The position numbers and the translations under genes are program-made. Below, one piece after another: positions 1-8,333 of a DNA stretch of 38,415 bases. Source of the DNA: Anaerolineae bacterium (GTDB taxonomy: Bacteria > Chloroflexota > Anaerolineae > Anaerolineales > Villigracilaceae); the NCBI GenBank assembly GCA_017303735.1, contig JAFLCF010000014.1:1-38415 (forward strand). The letters are read 5' to 3'. Below the pieces are notes generated by a model. It worked only from the letters and a program-made list of their open reading frames with translations. It had not been told where the DNA came from and did no database searches. Within the stretch, counting starts at the first letter, position 1; the number at the start of each line of letters is the position of its first letter.

Positions 1-1
1 G

Positions 2-136
2 ATAAATTATTCCACAGCCGGTCAAAAACTCATAGTTGCTTTTGTCACGATTTTTGGCTTAACAGCGACTGCTACTGTTCTTTACCCCCAGCTTGCTAAT
101 AGTTCCGCGCAAATCCTATCAGATCAAGAAAATTGA
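2..136 (+). CDS. 3' end of an unidentified plus-strand gene (partial)
   Basis: The frame starting at base 2 is open to a TGA at 134-136 and encodes about 44 residues. They include one hydrophobic stretch (KLIVAFVTIFGL...VLY) followed by a polar tail ending SDQEN, so this could be the C-terminal end of a membrane protein or a pilin-like protein. It converges on the aminotransferase gene and overlaps its 3' end by 13 bases. The frame starting at base 1 is also open for about 100 bases, so the choice rests only on the better-looking hydrophobic segment. The protein cannot be identified from this fragment. Confidence 0.35.
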   Translation: MNYSTAGQKLIVAFVTIFGLTATATVLYPQLANSSAQILSDQEN

Positions 137-1224
137 AGGCAAGCCTCTACCACCTGCTGCACTTCTTCCTCGGTCAACTCAGGGTACATGGGCAGGGATA
201 GGACTTCGTCCGCCGCTTGCTCAGAGTTGGGCAGGCTTCCACGACCCAAACCCAAGTTTACATATCCAGGCTGCAGGTGTACTGGATGCGGGTAATGGAT
301 GGATGGATGTATCCCTTGCGACCTAAGGGTTTCGCGAAGCGCATCCCGCTTGGGATGGCGAATCACAAATTGATGGAAAACAGGCACAACGTCCGCAGGT
401 TGAGGCGGAAGGGTTAAATCCGAACCGGAGAGCAGATCAAAGTATAGGCTGGCAAGATGTCTGCGGCGCTGATTCCATTCATCCAAATGCCGCAGCTTGA
501 CACGCAAGAACCCTGCTTGCAATTCATCGAGGCGGCTGTTCATCCCTTTGATCTGGCTGACGTAACGTTGCTTCCATCCATATTGCCTTAAGAGCTGAAC
601 TTTCTCTGCCAACGCCGGGTTATTGGTTACAACGGCGCCGCCATCGCCTATGGCGCCAAGATTTTTGGTGGGATAAAAACTAAACGCCGCGATCTCACCC
701 AGCGAACCTACTCGTCTTCCAAGAATGGATGCACCATGCGCCTGCGATGCATCTTCGATCACCGTTATATTTTTCTTCGCTGCCATTTCCAACAATGGAC
801 TCATTTCCGCAGGGCAGCCATATAAATGAACCGGGATGATAGCGCGAGTACGTTCTGTAATAGCATGTGCGACTTGTTCAGGGGAAATGGTATAACACGC
901 CAAGTCAATATCTACCAATACCGGACGAGCGCCAGTCAACTCAATGGCGGCAACCGTGGCAACTGCCGTATGTGATGGGGCAATGACTTCATCACCGGCA
1001 CTCACACCACAAGCCAGCAGAGACAAAATCAAAGCATCGGTACCTGAAGCCACGCCAATGGCATACGATGCACCGCAGTATGCTGCAAATTCTTTTTCAA
1101 AAGCATTAACCTCTTCACCCAAAATATAAGAACCGCCTGCCATCACACGTGCAAAGGCTTCGTCCAGTTCATGGCGAATGGATTGGTATTGCCGGGTCAG
1201 ATCAAAAGCGGGGATGGATGACAT
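124..1224 (-). CDS. DegT/DnrJ/EryC1/StrS-family PLP aminotransferase
   Basis: This 366-residue enzyme should transfer an amino group to a keto-sugar nucleotide, using PLP in the cytoplasm, to make an amino sugar for a surface glycan. The PLP-binding Asp is D158 (VIEDASQAHG) and the Schiff-base lysine is K187 in FYPTKNLGAIGDGG, both typical of the DegT family. The length is normal. A longer frame reaches 1317 but would overlap the upstream epimerase by about 90 bases. The ATG at 1224 lies one base after the epimerase stop and begins MSSIPAFDLTRQY, as family members do. It is the last gene of a five-gene minus-strand operon. The exact sugar substrate cannot be read from sequence. Its 3' end overlaps a convergent frame at the window edge. 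Confidence 0.9.
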   Translation of the reverse strand: MSSIPAFDLTRQYQSIRHELDEAFARVMAGGSYILGEEVNAFEKEFAAYCGASYAIGVASGTDALILSLLACGVSAGDEVIAPSHTAVATVAAIELTGARPVLVDIDLACYTISPEQVAHAITERTRAIIPVHLYGCPAEMSPLLEMAAKKNITVIEDASQAHGASILGRRVGSLGEIAAFSFYPTKNLGAIGDGGAVVTNNPALAEKVQLLRQYGWKQRYVSQIKGMNSRLDELQAGFLRVKLRHLDEWNQRRRHLASLYFDLLSGSDLTLPPQPADVVPVFHQFVIRHPKRDALRETLRSQGIHPSIHYPHPVHLQPGYVNLGLGRGSLPNSEQAADEVLSLPMYPELTEEEVQQVVEACLQFS

Positions 1225-1225
1225 G

Positions 1226-2215
1226 TTAGAGGTAATGTCCTTTATGTTGGTAATAATATTCAAGCATACCTTTGATCCCGTCTTGAAGTGCAACATGCGG
1301 CTGCCAACCGACTTCATTTTTTATGAGATCATAATTTCCATAATAATCCCCAATATCAATGCGTTTACGACCTTCAGGGAAAGGCACCATCTCGTATTCC
1401 CCACTCCCATGCACAGCGATCATAAGACGCGCAAGGTTCAACAAACTGATCGGTTCTCCTCCAAGGTTGTATATCTTTCCATAGGCAACCGGGTTTATAG
1501 CACAACGCAATAGAGCATCCAGCACATCCTGAACATGATTGAAATCGCGAATTTGATTGCCATCTCCAAAGATCTGAATAGGCTGCCCTTCCAACAACTG
1601 CCGAAACCACCAGCCAATAAAAGTCAGGCGGTCATCACGGATGCGCATACGTGGTCCATATACGTTTGTCATGCGCAGCACACAAGTTGCCATGCCATGC
1701 ACGCGGTGATAAACGATATGATACATCTCACCGGCGCGCTTGCTTACGCCGTTGTTATCCAGCGGGGTCAGCAAATGTTTTTCATCCACTGGCAAATACG
1801 CAGGGCGTCCGTACACTTGTCGAGTTCCCGCAAATACAATGCGGACTGATGGATTTGTCACGCGGCATACTTCCAATAGCTTTAGCTGCCCGACTGCATT
1901 GACATGTAGATCTTTGAATGGATCTTGCATACTACCAAGGTGACTCATCTCCCCCGCAAGATTGAACAGAAAATCCTGACCGTGAACGGCCTCTTTTAAT
2001 TTTGCCTCATCCTGGATATCCGCCTCCATTACTGTGACCTGTGATCTGATCCCGTCCAGATTAAATGGATTCGCCCCTGAAGCCGGGTCGGCATTATCAA
2101 GAATGGTCACGTCCGCGCCAAAGTCTAGCAGTGTCCGTGCTAGATTGCTACCAATAAATCCGAGTCCGCCTGTGATCAATGCCCTTTTATTTTTATAACT
2201 TGAAGCAATATCCAT
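1226..2215 (-). CDS. NAD-dependent epimerase/dehydratase (extended SDR)
   Basis: This 329-residue protein has the Rossmann NAD(P)-binding motif GGLGFIG at residues 16-22 and the extended-SDR core FAGTRQVYG at 128-136. It probably epimerises, dehydrates or decarboxylates a nucleotide sugar. The usual catalytic YxxxK is unusual: the lysine is present (K159, in NGVSKRAGE) but the tyrosine position holds Asn155. I recall relatives with Asn here (NGINK-type motifs), so this may define a subfamily rather than a dead enzyme, but I cannot verify that here. The start codon overlaps the glycosyltransferase stop by one base (TAATG), indicating translational coupling. The aminotransferase follows after one base, so the two may act on the same sugar. 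Confidence 0.88.
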   Translation of the reverse strand: MDIASSYKNKRALITGGLGFIGSNLARTLLDFGADVTILDNADPASGANPFNLDGIRSQVTVMEADIQDEAKLKEAVHGQDFLFNLAGEMSHLGSMQDPFKDLHVNAVGQLKLLEVCRVTNPSVRIVFAGTRQVYGRPAYLPVDEKHLLTPLDNNGVSKRAGEMYHIVYHRVHGMATCVLRMTNVYGPRMRIRDDRLTFIGWWFRQLLEGQPIQIFGDGNQIRDFNHVQDVLDALLRCAINPVAYGKIYNLGGEPISLLNLARLMIAVHGSGEYEMVPFPEGRKRIDIGDYYGNYDLIKNEVGWQPHVALQDGIKGMLEYYYQHKGHYL

Positions 2216-2967
2216 TATGATTTTTTCTGAAGGTGTTCTTTCTTAATGACCAGCATCCAATACAAACCGGCTAACTGTTTCAAAGTGCGGATAATTCGCC
2301 AGGGGATGAAAAATTGAGAAACGCCATATTTCCGTGAATAATGGTTAACCGGCACTTCCGCAAAGACATGCCCGGCATCTTCGATCTTTTTAACCATTTC
2401 CAGACAAATCGCGCCGCTGACGCTTTTCAACTCAATGCCTTGCAAGATATGCCTTGGGATCAAGCGAAAGTCACAGTCTACATCGCGGATGCGAATGCCG
2501 AAGGTAAGTTTCACGAAGTAATGATATGCCCGCCCGATCAAGATGCGGACAAGTGAGTCGTTCCGCTTTAGCTTATATCCATTGACGAGTTCAGCACCGC
2601 CATACACAGCTTGTGCCAGATCATCCAACTCAAGTGGGTTATATTGCGAATCACCATCGGTATAAAACACCCAATCTTTTGTTGCTGCTGAAAAGCCGCT
2701 TTGTAACGCGCCGCCATAACCGCGATTCTTTTCATGTGTGACGACTCTCAATTCAGGGTAACGCGTCTGCATTTCTGCCAGCATCTCAGCAGTGTAATCC
2801 GAGCTGCCATCATTCACCACGATGATCTCAAAATCATCCGTCACCTGACGGCAGGCAATGGATGCTGCCGCCACCATACTGGCAATGGTCCCGCCATCGT
2901 TATACGCCGGGAAAACCACACTCAGGCTTTTGAGTCTTTTACGATCTGGCTCCAATAATTTACTCAT
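2215..2967 (-). CDS. Family 2 glycosyltransferase, dolichol-phosphate-mannose-synthase-like
   Basis: This 250-residue protein has a GT-A fold with the nucleotide-sugar motif VNDGSSD at about residues 51-57 and the metal-binding DGD at 104-106 (YTDGDSQYNP). This matches DPM-synthase/DPG-type GT2 enzymes that load a sugar onto a polyprenyl phosphate at the membrane. No C-terminal pair of membrane helices is evident. The frame extends upstream to 3042, but the ATG at 2967 gives a 4-base ATGA overlap with the methyltransferase stop and starts just before the conserved LSVVFPAYN strand, so I chose it. If it makes a polyprenyl-linked sugar donor, the GT39-like protein at the head of the operon is its natural user. 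Confidence 0.88.
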   Translation of the reverse strand: MSKLLEPDRKRLKSLSVVFPAYNDGGTIASMVAAASIACRQVTDDFEIIVVNDGSSDYTAEMLAEMQTRYPELRVVTHEKNRGYGGALQSGFSAATKDWVFYTDGDSQYNPLELDDLAQAVYGGAELVNGYKLKRNDSLVRILIGRAYHYFVKLTFGIRIRDVDCDFRLIPRHILQGIELKSVSGAICLEMVKKIEDAGHVFAEVPVNHYSRKYGVSQFFIPWRIIRTLKQLAGLYWMLVIKKEHLQKKS

Positions 2968-3701
2968 GGCATTTTCCTCGCAACTGCAAAGACACTGAGT
3001 CCATAAGGCAACCCAAAACTGGAAACAAAAGGCGCCTCCCATGAAAGAATGCGCCTGAAGATTTCATTGGTTCGATCCACACTCAAATCTGAGCGTTCAC
3101 TACGCAATGGCGAGATACGTCCGCCGATCCTTTTTGCCAGAGCCAGCGGAAATAACAAGGTGTTTGCGTACGAAAGATGCACGATGTGGAATCCGCTTTG
3201 TTCAAGCAAAGACTTTAAAAGTCCTTTGGTATACCGTCTGCGGGTGTGAACTCGTTCATCATGCTGTCCGCGCAGCCAGTCATAGGCAGGTAGGCGCATT
3301 AGTAGATATCCGCCAGGTAGGAGCACTCGAAAAAATTCTCGCAAGGCACGGGTTTCATCCGGTACACCGCGTTCGTACAAAACGTCGAAACTGGTGACAA
3401 GGTCAAAGGAAGCAGAAGCCAGCGGCAGGTCCAGTATGGAGGCGCGGGCAAGGCGAGAGGCATTGCGTTTGCGGCTTAATATCACGGCTTCTTTGTATAG
3501 GTCCACGCCAGTGACATCGCCATAGTCTGCCAAGTAAGTTGTCATGGCAGCACCTGTACCGCATCCGGCATCCAATATGTTCAGGCGCTGACTTGGGTGT
3601 ACATGGCGGTTCAACAAAGCCCGGGTAATGGTTGCCATTCCCAGATACCACCAATGGCGTTCCTCCGCCTGGAACATGATCTCGTATTCACGTACGTCCA
3701 A
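2964..3701 (-). CDS. Class I SAM-dependent methyltransferase
   Basis: This 245-residue protein has the SAM-binding motif I LDAGCGTG at about residues 43-50, the acidic end of strand 2 in VTGVDL, and a motif-IV-like FDVLYE. The N-terminus EYEIMFQAEERHWWYLGM is typical of small methyltransferases in glycan clusters. The start is a TTG at 3701 preceded by AGAGGT four bases upstream, and it lies nine bases after the stop of the GT39-like gene. The next ATG would remove the conserved N-terminal part. It probably methylates a sugar, lipid carrier or small hydroxylated intermediate in the same pathway, but the substrate cannot be determined. Its stop overlaps the next start by four bases. Confidence 0.85.
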   Translation of the reverse strand: MDVREYEIMFQAEERHWWYLGMATITRALLNRHVHPSQRLNILDAGCGTGAAMTTYLADYGDVTGVDLYKEAVILSRKRNASRLARASILDLPLASASFDLVTSFDVLYERGVPDETRALREFFRVLLPGGYLLMRLPAYDWLRGQHDERVHTRRRYTKGLLKSLLEQSGFHIVHLSYANTLLFPLALAKRIGGRISPLRSERSDLSVDRTNEIFRRILSWEAPFVSSFGLPYGLSVFAVARKMP

Positions 3702-3710
3702 TAGACCTCT

Positions 3711-5678
3711 TTATGGAACCTGGTACATCAAAAGGATAGGGTCAGTGCAATCATATTGATAACGCAGGTCACCGCCGGGGTTGGCACGCGCCCACAGTTC
3801 CAGTTCTTCAATACGGCTTGGAGGTGCGATGATAACCTCGCCAGAAACTGGATTCAACTGGTCAATTGGTTCATTGAAGTTCAATATCTGACGGCTTTTG
3901 CTTAAGAAAAAAGAGGAGGGATGTGTACCGTGGACAAAAATATTATCACTGAGCAAATATATCTTTTCTTCGCTATCGACCTTAGCCACTTGTGCCCCAA
4001 GGTAGGAAGCAAACCGTCCCGCCGTGTCAGATGCAAATCGACAGCGTCCGGCAAAGTCGAAGTAATACGTCCACAAATTAAATGCCATCAAACTCACGAA
4101 GATAATGCCGACTGAGACACCATACGCCACTCGTTTCGTTTCCCAAGTGATGCCGAACATTTCGAGAATCTCTTCAAGACCCAGAGCTGCCATGATCATG
4201 GCGGCTGGCAATGCCATCAACATACGGTATGAATCCGCGCCGGGAGGGATAGCGAACAACCCTACCGCAACGGTTGCTGCCCAGAAATAGCCGTTCAACA
4301 ATAAATAAGCAGGGTTCTTCAAACGCCATAATGCAATACCCAGCCCAGCCAGGAACATTACGGTCGAGATCATGCTCAACATAGGGGCTGGCGAGCCGTA
4401 AAAATCGAGCGCAGGGTAGTAGATAAGGGATAGGAAAGCGTGTGTTACCCGACCAAATAAAACTTCAACTGCACTTTGCCCCGTTGCCAACATGGTATTT
4501 TCCAGCCAACCAGATTGAAAAGTGCCATCTTTATTCAATCGGTTCAAGAATTCGCCAGGCTGCTGGGTAAAGTAAAGCCCTGCCGGCAAAATGGCTGTAA
4601 AAAAACCGCCAAAGAACGCAGCCACTTGCTGGGCACGAGACTTGAACCAATCTCTGTAAAACAAAAAGCCCAAGATCGTAAAAACGACCAGCATGCCTGC
4701 CACAACCTGCGCCGTGAGATACACTGAAAAATGAATTGCAAGCAACACACCGCCTAAAGCCGTGCGCCATGCCTGGCGTTTTTCAAGCCCGCTTAATAGC
4801 AAATACAATTCAAGCGGTGCAATCCATGCACCATGAATATAAGCGACGGAAGCGATCCGGCTAAAGTGGATATGCGAATGAGAAAATGCGATCAGAAATG
4901 CCGCGATCAAACCAACCCGCCAGCCGCCGATCTGCCGCCCCAATAAATACATGCTTGGAATGGCAAGCACCCCTCCAATGGCAGGTATTAACCGTAACGC
5001 AAAGGCATTAATACCAAAGATCTTCAACGAAAAATTAATTAACTGCAGGTAGAGTGCGCCAAAGTTATCCCATAAAGCAAATGGATTGCTAAGCACACCT
5101 TCATTCGTCAGTTGAGCGGTTAAACCAACAGCCCCTTCATCCCCATCCAAAACACGCGGCAACTCGCCAAGCTTATAAAACCGAACGGCAAATGCCGCCA
5201 CCGTGATCAGCAACATCAAAATGATCTCAGTTCGATGCTTCTTGAACCAATCCTGCGCCGACACAAACACTGCCCACTCCCCCGCTTGAAAGAAAGCATA
5301 TACATAACTACCCGCCCCCAATAGCCATACTGTAACCACAGGAATGTAATTCACCCGGGTATATTTTGCAAAGAAAAAAGTTGCCAACGCCCCTAAAGCT
5401 GAAAACAAAACCCCCGCAACGATCCAAAACGCCTGGTCACTAAAAAAACGCGTTTGCGAGAGCTTCCGCAAAAACGAGGTGTCTCTTAAGAAACGGCTAA
5501 AAACCAGGATGAAAACCCCGATCAGTGCCAGCCAGGTATATGGCGGCAGGAGCACATCTTCTACTGGGGTTGAAAACGCCAGAAATTGACTTACCAAAAT
5601 GATATACAGCCCTATAAATGCAACAAATCGACGCACATTTTGAATATCATTCGCATCAACGTTCTGCTGGTGGATCAT
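3711..5678 (-). CDS. Membrane glycosyltransferase of the GT39/PMT_2 (ArnT-like) type
   Basis: This protein of about 655 residues has many hydrophobic segments along most of its length and a soluble C-terminal tail. The acidic motif LPRVLDGDEGAVG (D178-E181) sits in the first external loop, where GT39/ArnT enzymes have their catalytic acidic residues. It is followed by ALRLIPAIGG and the HFSRIA segment seen in the family. Such enzymes transfer a sugar from a polyprenyl-phosphate donor to a lipid or protein on the outer face of the membrane. An upstream ATG exists at 5699, but the one at 5678 has a clear AGAGGTG site just before it. It is the first gene of the glycan operon, with a TATAAT box (5716-5711) 32 bases upstream. 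Confidence 0.82.
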   Translation of the reverse strand: MIHQQNVDANDIQNVRRFVAFIGLYIILVSQFLAFSTPVEDVLLPPYTWLALIGVFILVFSRFLRDTSFLRKLSQTRFFSDQAFWIVAGVLFSALGALATFFFAKYTRVNYIPVVTVWLLGAGSYVYAFFQAGEWAVFVSAQDWFKKHRTEIILMLLITVAAFAVRFYKLGELPRVLDGDEGAVGLTAQLTNEGVLSNPFALWDNFGALYLQLINFSLKIFGINAFALRLIPAIGGVLAIPSMYLLGRQIGGWRVGLIAAFLIAFSHSHIHFSRIASVAYIHGAWIAPLELYLLLSGLEKRQAWRTALGGVLLAIHFSVYLTAQVVAGMLVVFTILGFLFYRDWFKSRAQQVAAFFGGFFTAILPAGLYFTQQPGEFLNRLNKDGTFQSGWLENTMLATGQSAVEVLFGRVTHAFLSLIYYPALDFYGSPAPMLSMISTVMFLAGLGIALWRLKNPAYLLLNGYFWAATVAVGLFAIPPGADSYRMLMALPAAMIMAALGLEEILEMFGITWETKRVAYGVSVGIIFVSLMAFNLWTYYFDFAGRCRFASDTAGRFASYLGAQVAKVDSEEKIYLLSDNIFVHGTHPSSFFLSKSRQILNFNEPIDQLNPVSGEVIIAPPSRIEELELWARANPGGDLRYQYDCTDPILLMYQVP

Positions 5679-5710
5679 GTCACCTCTATAATGGGTCAAA
5701 TATTTTTTTC

Positions 5711-5716
5711 ATTATA
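5711..5716 (-). promoter_or_regulatory. -10 box for the glycan operon
   Basis: On the minus strand this is a perfect TATAAT ending 32 bases before the chosen start of the GT39-like gene, with the AGAGGTG ribosome site in between. I see no convincing -35 at the expected distance, so this is a candidate only. Confidence 0.45.
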
Positions 5717-5763
5717 CCTACAAAAGAAGGCAGGGCATCGAATCCTGTCACGAAGAACCAATG

Positions 5764-5791
5764 TTAACAAAAATTAAATTTCATGTATAAT
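5764..5791 (+). promoter_or_regulatory. Sigma70-like promoter for the structured leader and recX-rny
   Basis: TTAACA at 5764-5769 and TATAAT at 5786-5791 are separated by 16 bases on the plus strand. Transcription would begin near 5798, giving a leader of nearly 300 nucleotides before recX. The downstream region is rich in hairpins. Confidence 0.55.
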
Positions 5792-5797
5792 TAAGAA

Positions 5798-6085
5798 AAC
5801 TTTGAACACTTCCACCGCACTCTGCGGTCTCATGCTTGAAATTGACTGGAAAATTCGCGCACGATCCTCCCCCGGTTTTGGGAGTTAACTTGTGAAGTCT
5901 AACAACAGAAAAATGACCCTGAGCCGCCTGGCTTCACCCTAAAATCTACAAGTGCCGAACGTGATGGACTCCATCACGGATTTCGACCCACCTCTGGCAA
6001 CGCTTCTTTATTAAGCCGGAGTCTGGTTCCCAACCCCAGACCATTTCACAGCCGAGACCGACTCGTGTCGGGCATCTCGGCTGTG
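5798..6085 (+). ncRNA. Candidate structured leader RNA or small RNA upstream of recX
   Basis: This non-coding stretch contains several self-complementary segments in a row. They are ACCGC/GCGGT at 5813-5827, CTCCC/GGGAG around 5867-5885, an 8-bp perfect stem at 5960-5967/5971-5978, a 7-bp stem with one G-U pair at 5992-5998/6015-6021, GTCTGG/CCAGAC at 6021-6026/6036-6041, and a long nested hairpin at 6047-6085. It starts just after a good promoter. I compared it by eye with 6S RNA, tmRNA, SRP RNA, RNase P RNA and T-box leaders and did not recognise any of them. It could be a cis-regulatory leader or an independent small RNA ending at the last hairpin. The stems are visible; the RNA itself is inference. 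Confidence 0.45.
6047..6085 (+). terminator. Long nested hairpin just before the recX start
   Basis: An 11-bp perfect stem (6047-6057 with 6075-6085) encloses a 5-bp stem (6058-6062 with 6067-6071) with a TCGT loop and a 3-base bulge. It is followed by TGTGTGTTT, so it could act as a weak terminator or attenuator. It ends only 10 bases before the recX ATG and occupies the place where a ribosome site would be expected. Confidence 0.5.
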
Positions 6086-6095
6086 TGTGTTTAAC

Positions 6096-6749
6096 ATGAA
6101 AAAGATAACCGCTCTCGAAGTGCAAAAGAAGAATCCCAATCGGGTGAACGTTCACCTCGACGGGGAATTCGCCTTCGGGCTGGCACGCATCACTGCCGCT
6201 TGGCTCAAAATTGGAGATGTACTAAGCGAAGAAAAGATCGACCAACTACAGAATGAAGATGCGCAAGAGAAGGCATTGCAACAAGCACTACTCTTCTTAA
6301 GTTATCGCGCACGTTCAGAGAAAGAAATACGGCAGAACCTGAAAAAGCACGAGTATTCCGAAGAGGTCATCGAACATACGTTGACCCGCCTTCGCGATAA
6401 CAGGCTCGCCAATGACAATGAATTTGCTCAGGCGTGGGTAGAAAATCGCAATACATTCCGCCCCCGCAGCCGCCGCGCTTTGACGATGGAACTTCGTCAA
6501 AAAGGGCTCGATGAGGAAACGGTCAAAGAAGCCGTTGCCAACATCGACGAAGAAGCCCTAGCGTACGAAACCGCCCGAAAACGGGCACCCAGATTCCTAG
6601 GTCTGGAGTGGAGCGAGTTTCGCAAGAAACTTTCCGATCACCTTGCAAGGCGCGGCTTCCCCTATTCCGTTGTTACGTCCGTCGTCACCCGCATTTGGAA
6701 CGAGACGCACACGGAAGATACACATTTTGAAGATGAGGAACTAACATGA
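6096..6749 (+). CDS. recX: RecX family regulatory protein
   Basis: This protein of about 217 residues is composed of the three-helix RecX repeats. The pattern ALLFLSYRARSEKEIRQNLKKHEYSEEVIE...LRDNRLANDNEFAQAWVENR is diagnostic. RecX binds and modulates RecA filaments, usually as an inhibitor. An N-terminal extension starting MKKITALEVQKKNPNRVNVHLDGEF is common in this group. A GTG at 6087 is in frame, but the ATG at 6096 gives the usual start. No Shine-Dalgarno is visible because a strong hairpin ends 10 bases upstream. recA is not in the window, although recA-recX-rny is a common order elsewhere. The stop overlaps the rny start as ATGA, so the two are probably co-translated. Confidence 0.9.
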   Translation: MKKITALEVQKKNPNRVNVHLDGEFAFGLARITAAWLKIGDVLSEEKIDQLQNEDAQEKALQQALLFLSYRARSEKEIRQNLKKHEYSEEVIEHTLTRLRDNRLANDNEFAQAWVENRNTFRPRSRRALTMELRQKGLDEETVKEAVANIDEEALAYETARKRAPRFLGLEWSEFRKKLSDHLARRGFPYSVVTSVVTRIWNETHTEDTHFEDEELT

Positions 6750-8272
6750 ATCCGATCATCATATTGATAGATATTCTGGCGTTGATCATTGGCGCCGCGG
6801 CGGGGTATTTCTTCCATCGCTACCAGGTAGACCGCGCCACCAAAGCCAAACAAGACCGCGCAGACGACATCGTCAAAGCCGCACAAACTCAGGCGAATAT
6901 GATCGTCAAAGGCGCGCAAGATAATGCCACCAAGATCATCCAGGCTGCCGAAAGCGAGATCAAGGAACGCCGCATCGAACTGAACCGCGATACCGAACGC
7001 CTCGAAAAGCGCCGTTCTGAAGTGGACAGCCGCTACGACAAGATGGAACAACGCGAACAGAATCTCAACCGTCGTCAATCACAAATTGACAAACGCCACA
7101 ACGATGCCGAGAAGCTGTTCGAAGATCAAATGAAAAAACTCGAAGAGATCGCGCAGATGACTCCCGAAGCAGCTCGCAAAGATCTCTTTGCCGCCGTCGA
7201 AAAAGAAGCCCGTGGCGACATGGCACGCATCATCCGTCAGATCGAGGCGGAAGCGCGTGAAGAAGGCGAGAAGCGCGCCCGCAAACTCATTGCCGATGCC
7301 ATTCAGCGCGTTGCCTCTGAGCATGTTGCCGAAGTGACCCGCGCCGTGGTGACCCTCCCTAGCGAAGAAATGAAAGGGCGCATCGTCGGTCGTAACGGGC
7401 GCAACATCAAAGCCTTTGAACAAGCCGCCGGTGTCGACGTGATCGTGGACGATACCCCCGACTCGGTCACCGTCTCCTGTTTCGACTCGGTTCGCCGTGA
7501 AATCGCGCGTCGCGCTCTTTCCAAGCTCATCCTCGATGGACGTATTCACCCTGCTCACATCGAAAAGGTCATTGAAGACGAAACCCGTGCTGTTGAGAAG
7601 ATCATCAACGAAGCCGGTGAACAAGCCGCATACGATGCAAACGTCTCTGGCTTGCACCCCGAAATTTTAAAGATGATGGGGCGTCTCAAGTTCCGCACCT
7701 CCTATGGTCAGAACCAACTTGCCCACGCTGTGGAAGTTTCCAAACTGGCGGGCATCCTTGCCGCTGAAATTGGCGCAAATGTAGAGCTTGCCAAAATGGG
7801 CGGCTTCCTGCACGACATCGGCAAAGCCATGGATCACAACCAGGAAGGCACACATGCCGGACTCGGCGCTGAATTCTGCAAACGCTATGGCGTCAATGCA
7901 GTGGTGGTGAACGCCATCGCCGCCCACCACCATGAAGTGGATCAGGAAACCGTAGAAGCTGTCATAGCAGAAGCCGCAGACGCCATCTCAGGTGCCCGCC
8001 CCGGCGCTCGCCGCGAAGACCTCGAAGCCTACATCAAACGCATCCGCTCGCTTGAAGAAATGTCCATGTCCTTCGACGGTGTGCAGCAAGCCTTCGCCAT
8101 CCAAGCCGGACGTGAAGTGCGCATCCTCGTCAAGCCAGATACGATCGACGATCTCGGCTCGACCCGCCTGGCGCGAGATATCGCCAAAAAGATCGAAGAG
8201 ACCATGCAATACCCCGGTCAGATCCGTGTGACAGTCATCCGCGAAACCAGAGCTACCGAATACGCCAAATAA
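6746..8272 (+). CDS. rny: Ribonuclease Y
   Basis: This 508-residue protein is of normal length for the membrane-anchored endoribonuclease that starts bulk mRNA decay in many bacteria lacking RNase E. An N-terminal membrane helix (residues 3-24) is followed by a long charged coiled coil to about 200. A KH domain has GRIVGRNGRNIKAFE at 211-225, and an HD domain has the metal-binding HD pair at 356-357 (FLHDIGKA) and the later AIAAHHHEVD. All catalytic features appear intact. It is coupled to recX by a 4-base overlap. The adjacency suggests a shared transcript, although the two proteins are not known to work together. Confidence 0.97.
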   Translation: MNPIIILIDILALIIGAAAGYFFHRYQVDRATKAKQDRADDIVKAAQTQANMIVKGAQDNATKIIQAAESEIKERRIELNRDTERLEKRRSEVDSRYDKMEQREQNLNRRQSQIDKRHNDAEKLFEDQMKKLEEIAQMTPEAARKDLFAAVEKEARGDMARIIRQIEAEAREEGEKRARKLIADAIQRVASEHVAEVTRAVVTLPSEEMKGRIVGRNGRNIKAFEQAAGVDVIVDDTPDSVTVSCFDSVRREIARRALSKLILDGRIHPAHIEKVIEDETRAVEKIINEAGEQAAYDANVSGLHPEILKMMGRLKFRTSYGQNQLAHAVEVSKLAGILAAEIGANVELAKMGGFLHDIGKAMDHNQEGTHAGLGAEFCKRYGVNAVVVNAIAAHHHEVDQETVEAVIAEAADAISGARPGARREDLEAYIKRIRSLEEMSMSFDGVQQAFAIQAGREVRILVKPDTIDDLGSTRLARDIAKKIEETMQYPGQIRVTVIRETRATEYAK

Positions 8273-8317
8273 ACTCCTTACAAGGTGGTTGCGAATGAGC
8301 TTCCCCGCTTCACAGAG

Positions 8318-8326
8318 TGCTACAAT
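8318..8326 (+). promoter_or_regulatory. Extended -10 promoter giving a near-leaderless transcript
   Basis: TGCTACAAT is an extended -10 (TGn plus TACAAT at 8321-8326). The expected start of transcription, about seven bases downstream, falls at 8333-8334, where the kinase ATG begins. No Shine-Dalgarno precedes that ATG, which fits a leaderless mRNA. No good -35 is seen. Confidence 0.5.
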
Positions 8327-8333
8327 ATTGAGA

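Noticed and set aside
6087..6095. GTG start for recX
   Set aside because: It is in frame but adds only three residues, sits against the hairpin and has no ribosome site. The ATG at 6096 gives the usual N-terminus.
7079..7657. A 192-codon open frame antisense to rny
   Set aside because: It mirrors the codon bias of rny, whose motifs are unambiguous, and has no recognisable domain or ribosome site. The same holds for the long antisense frames at 12331-12906 (GH5) and 29024-29548 (channel).
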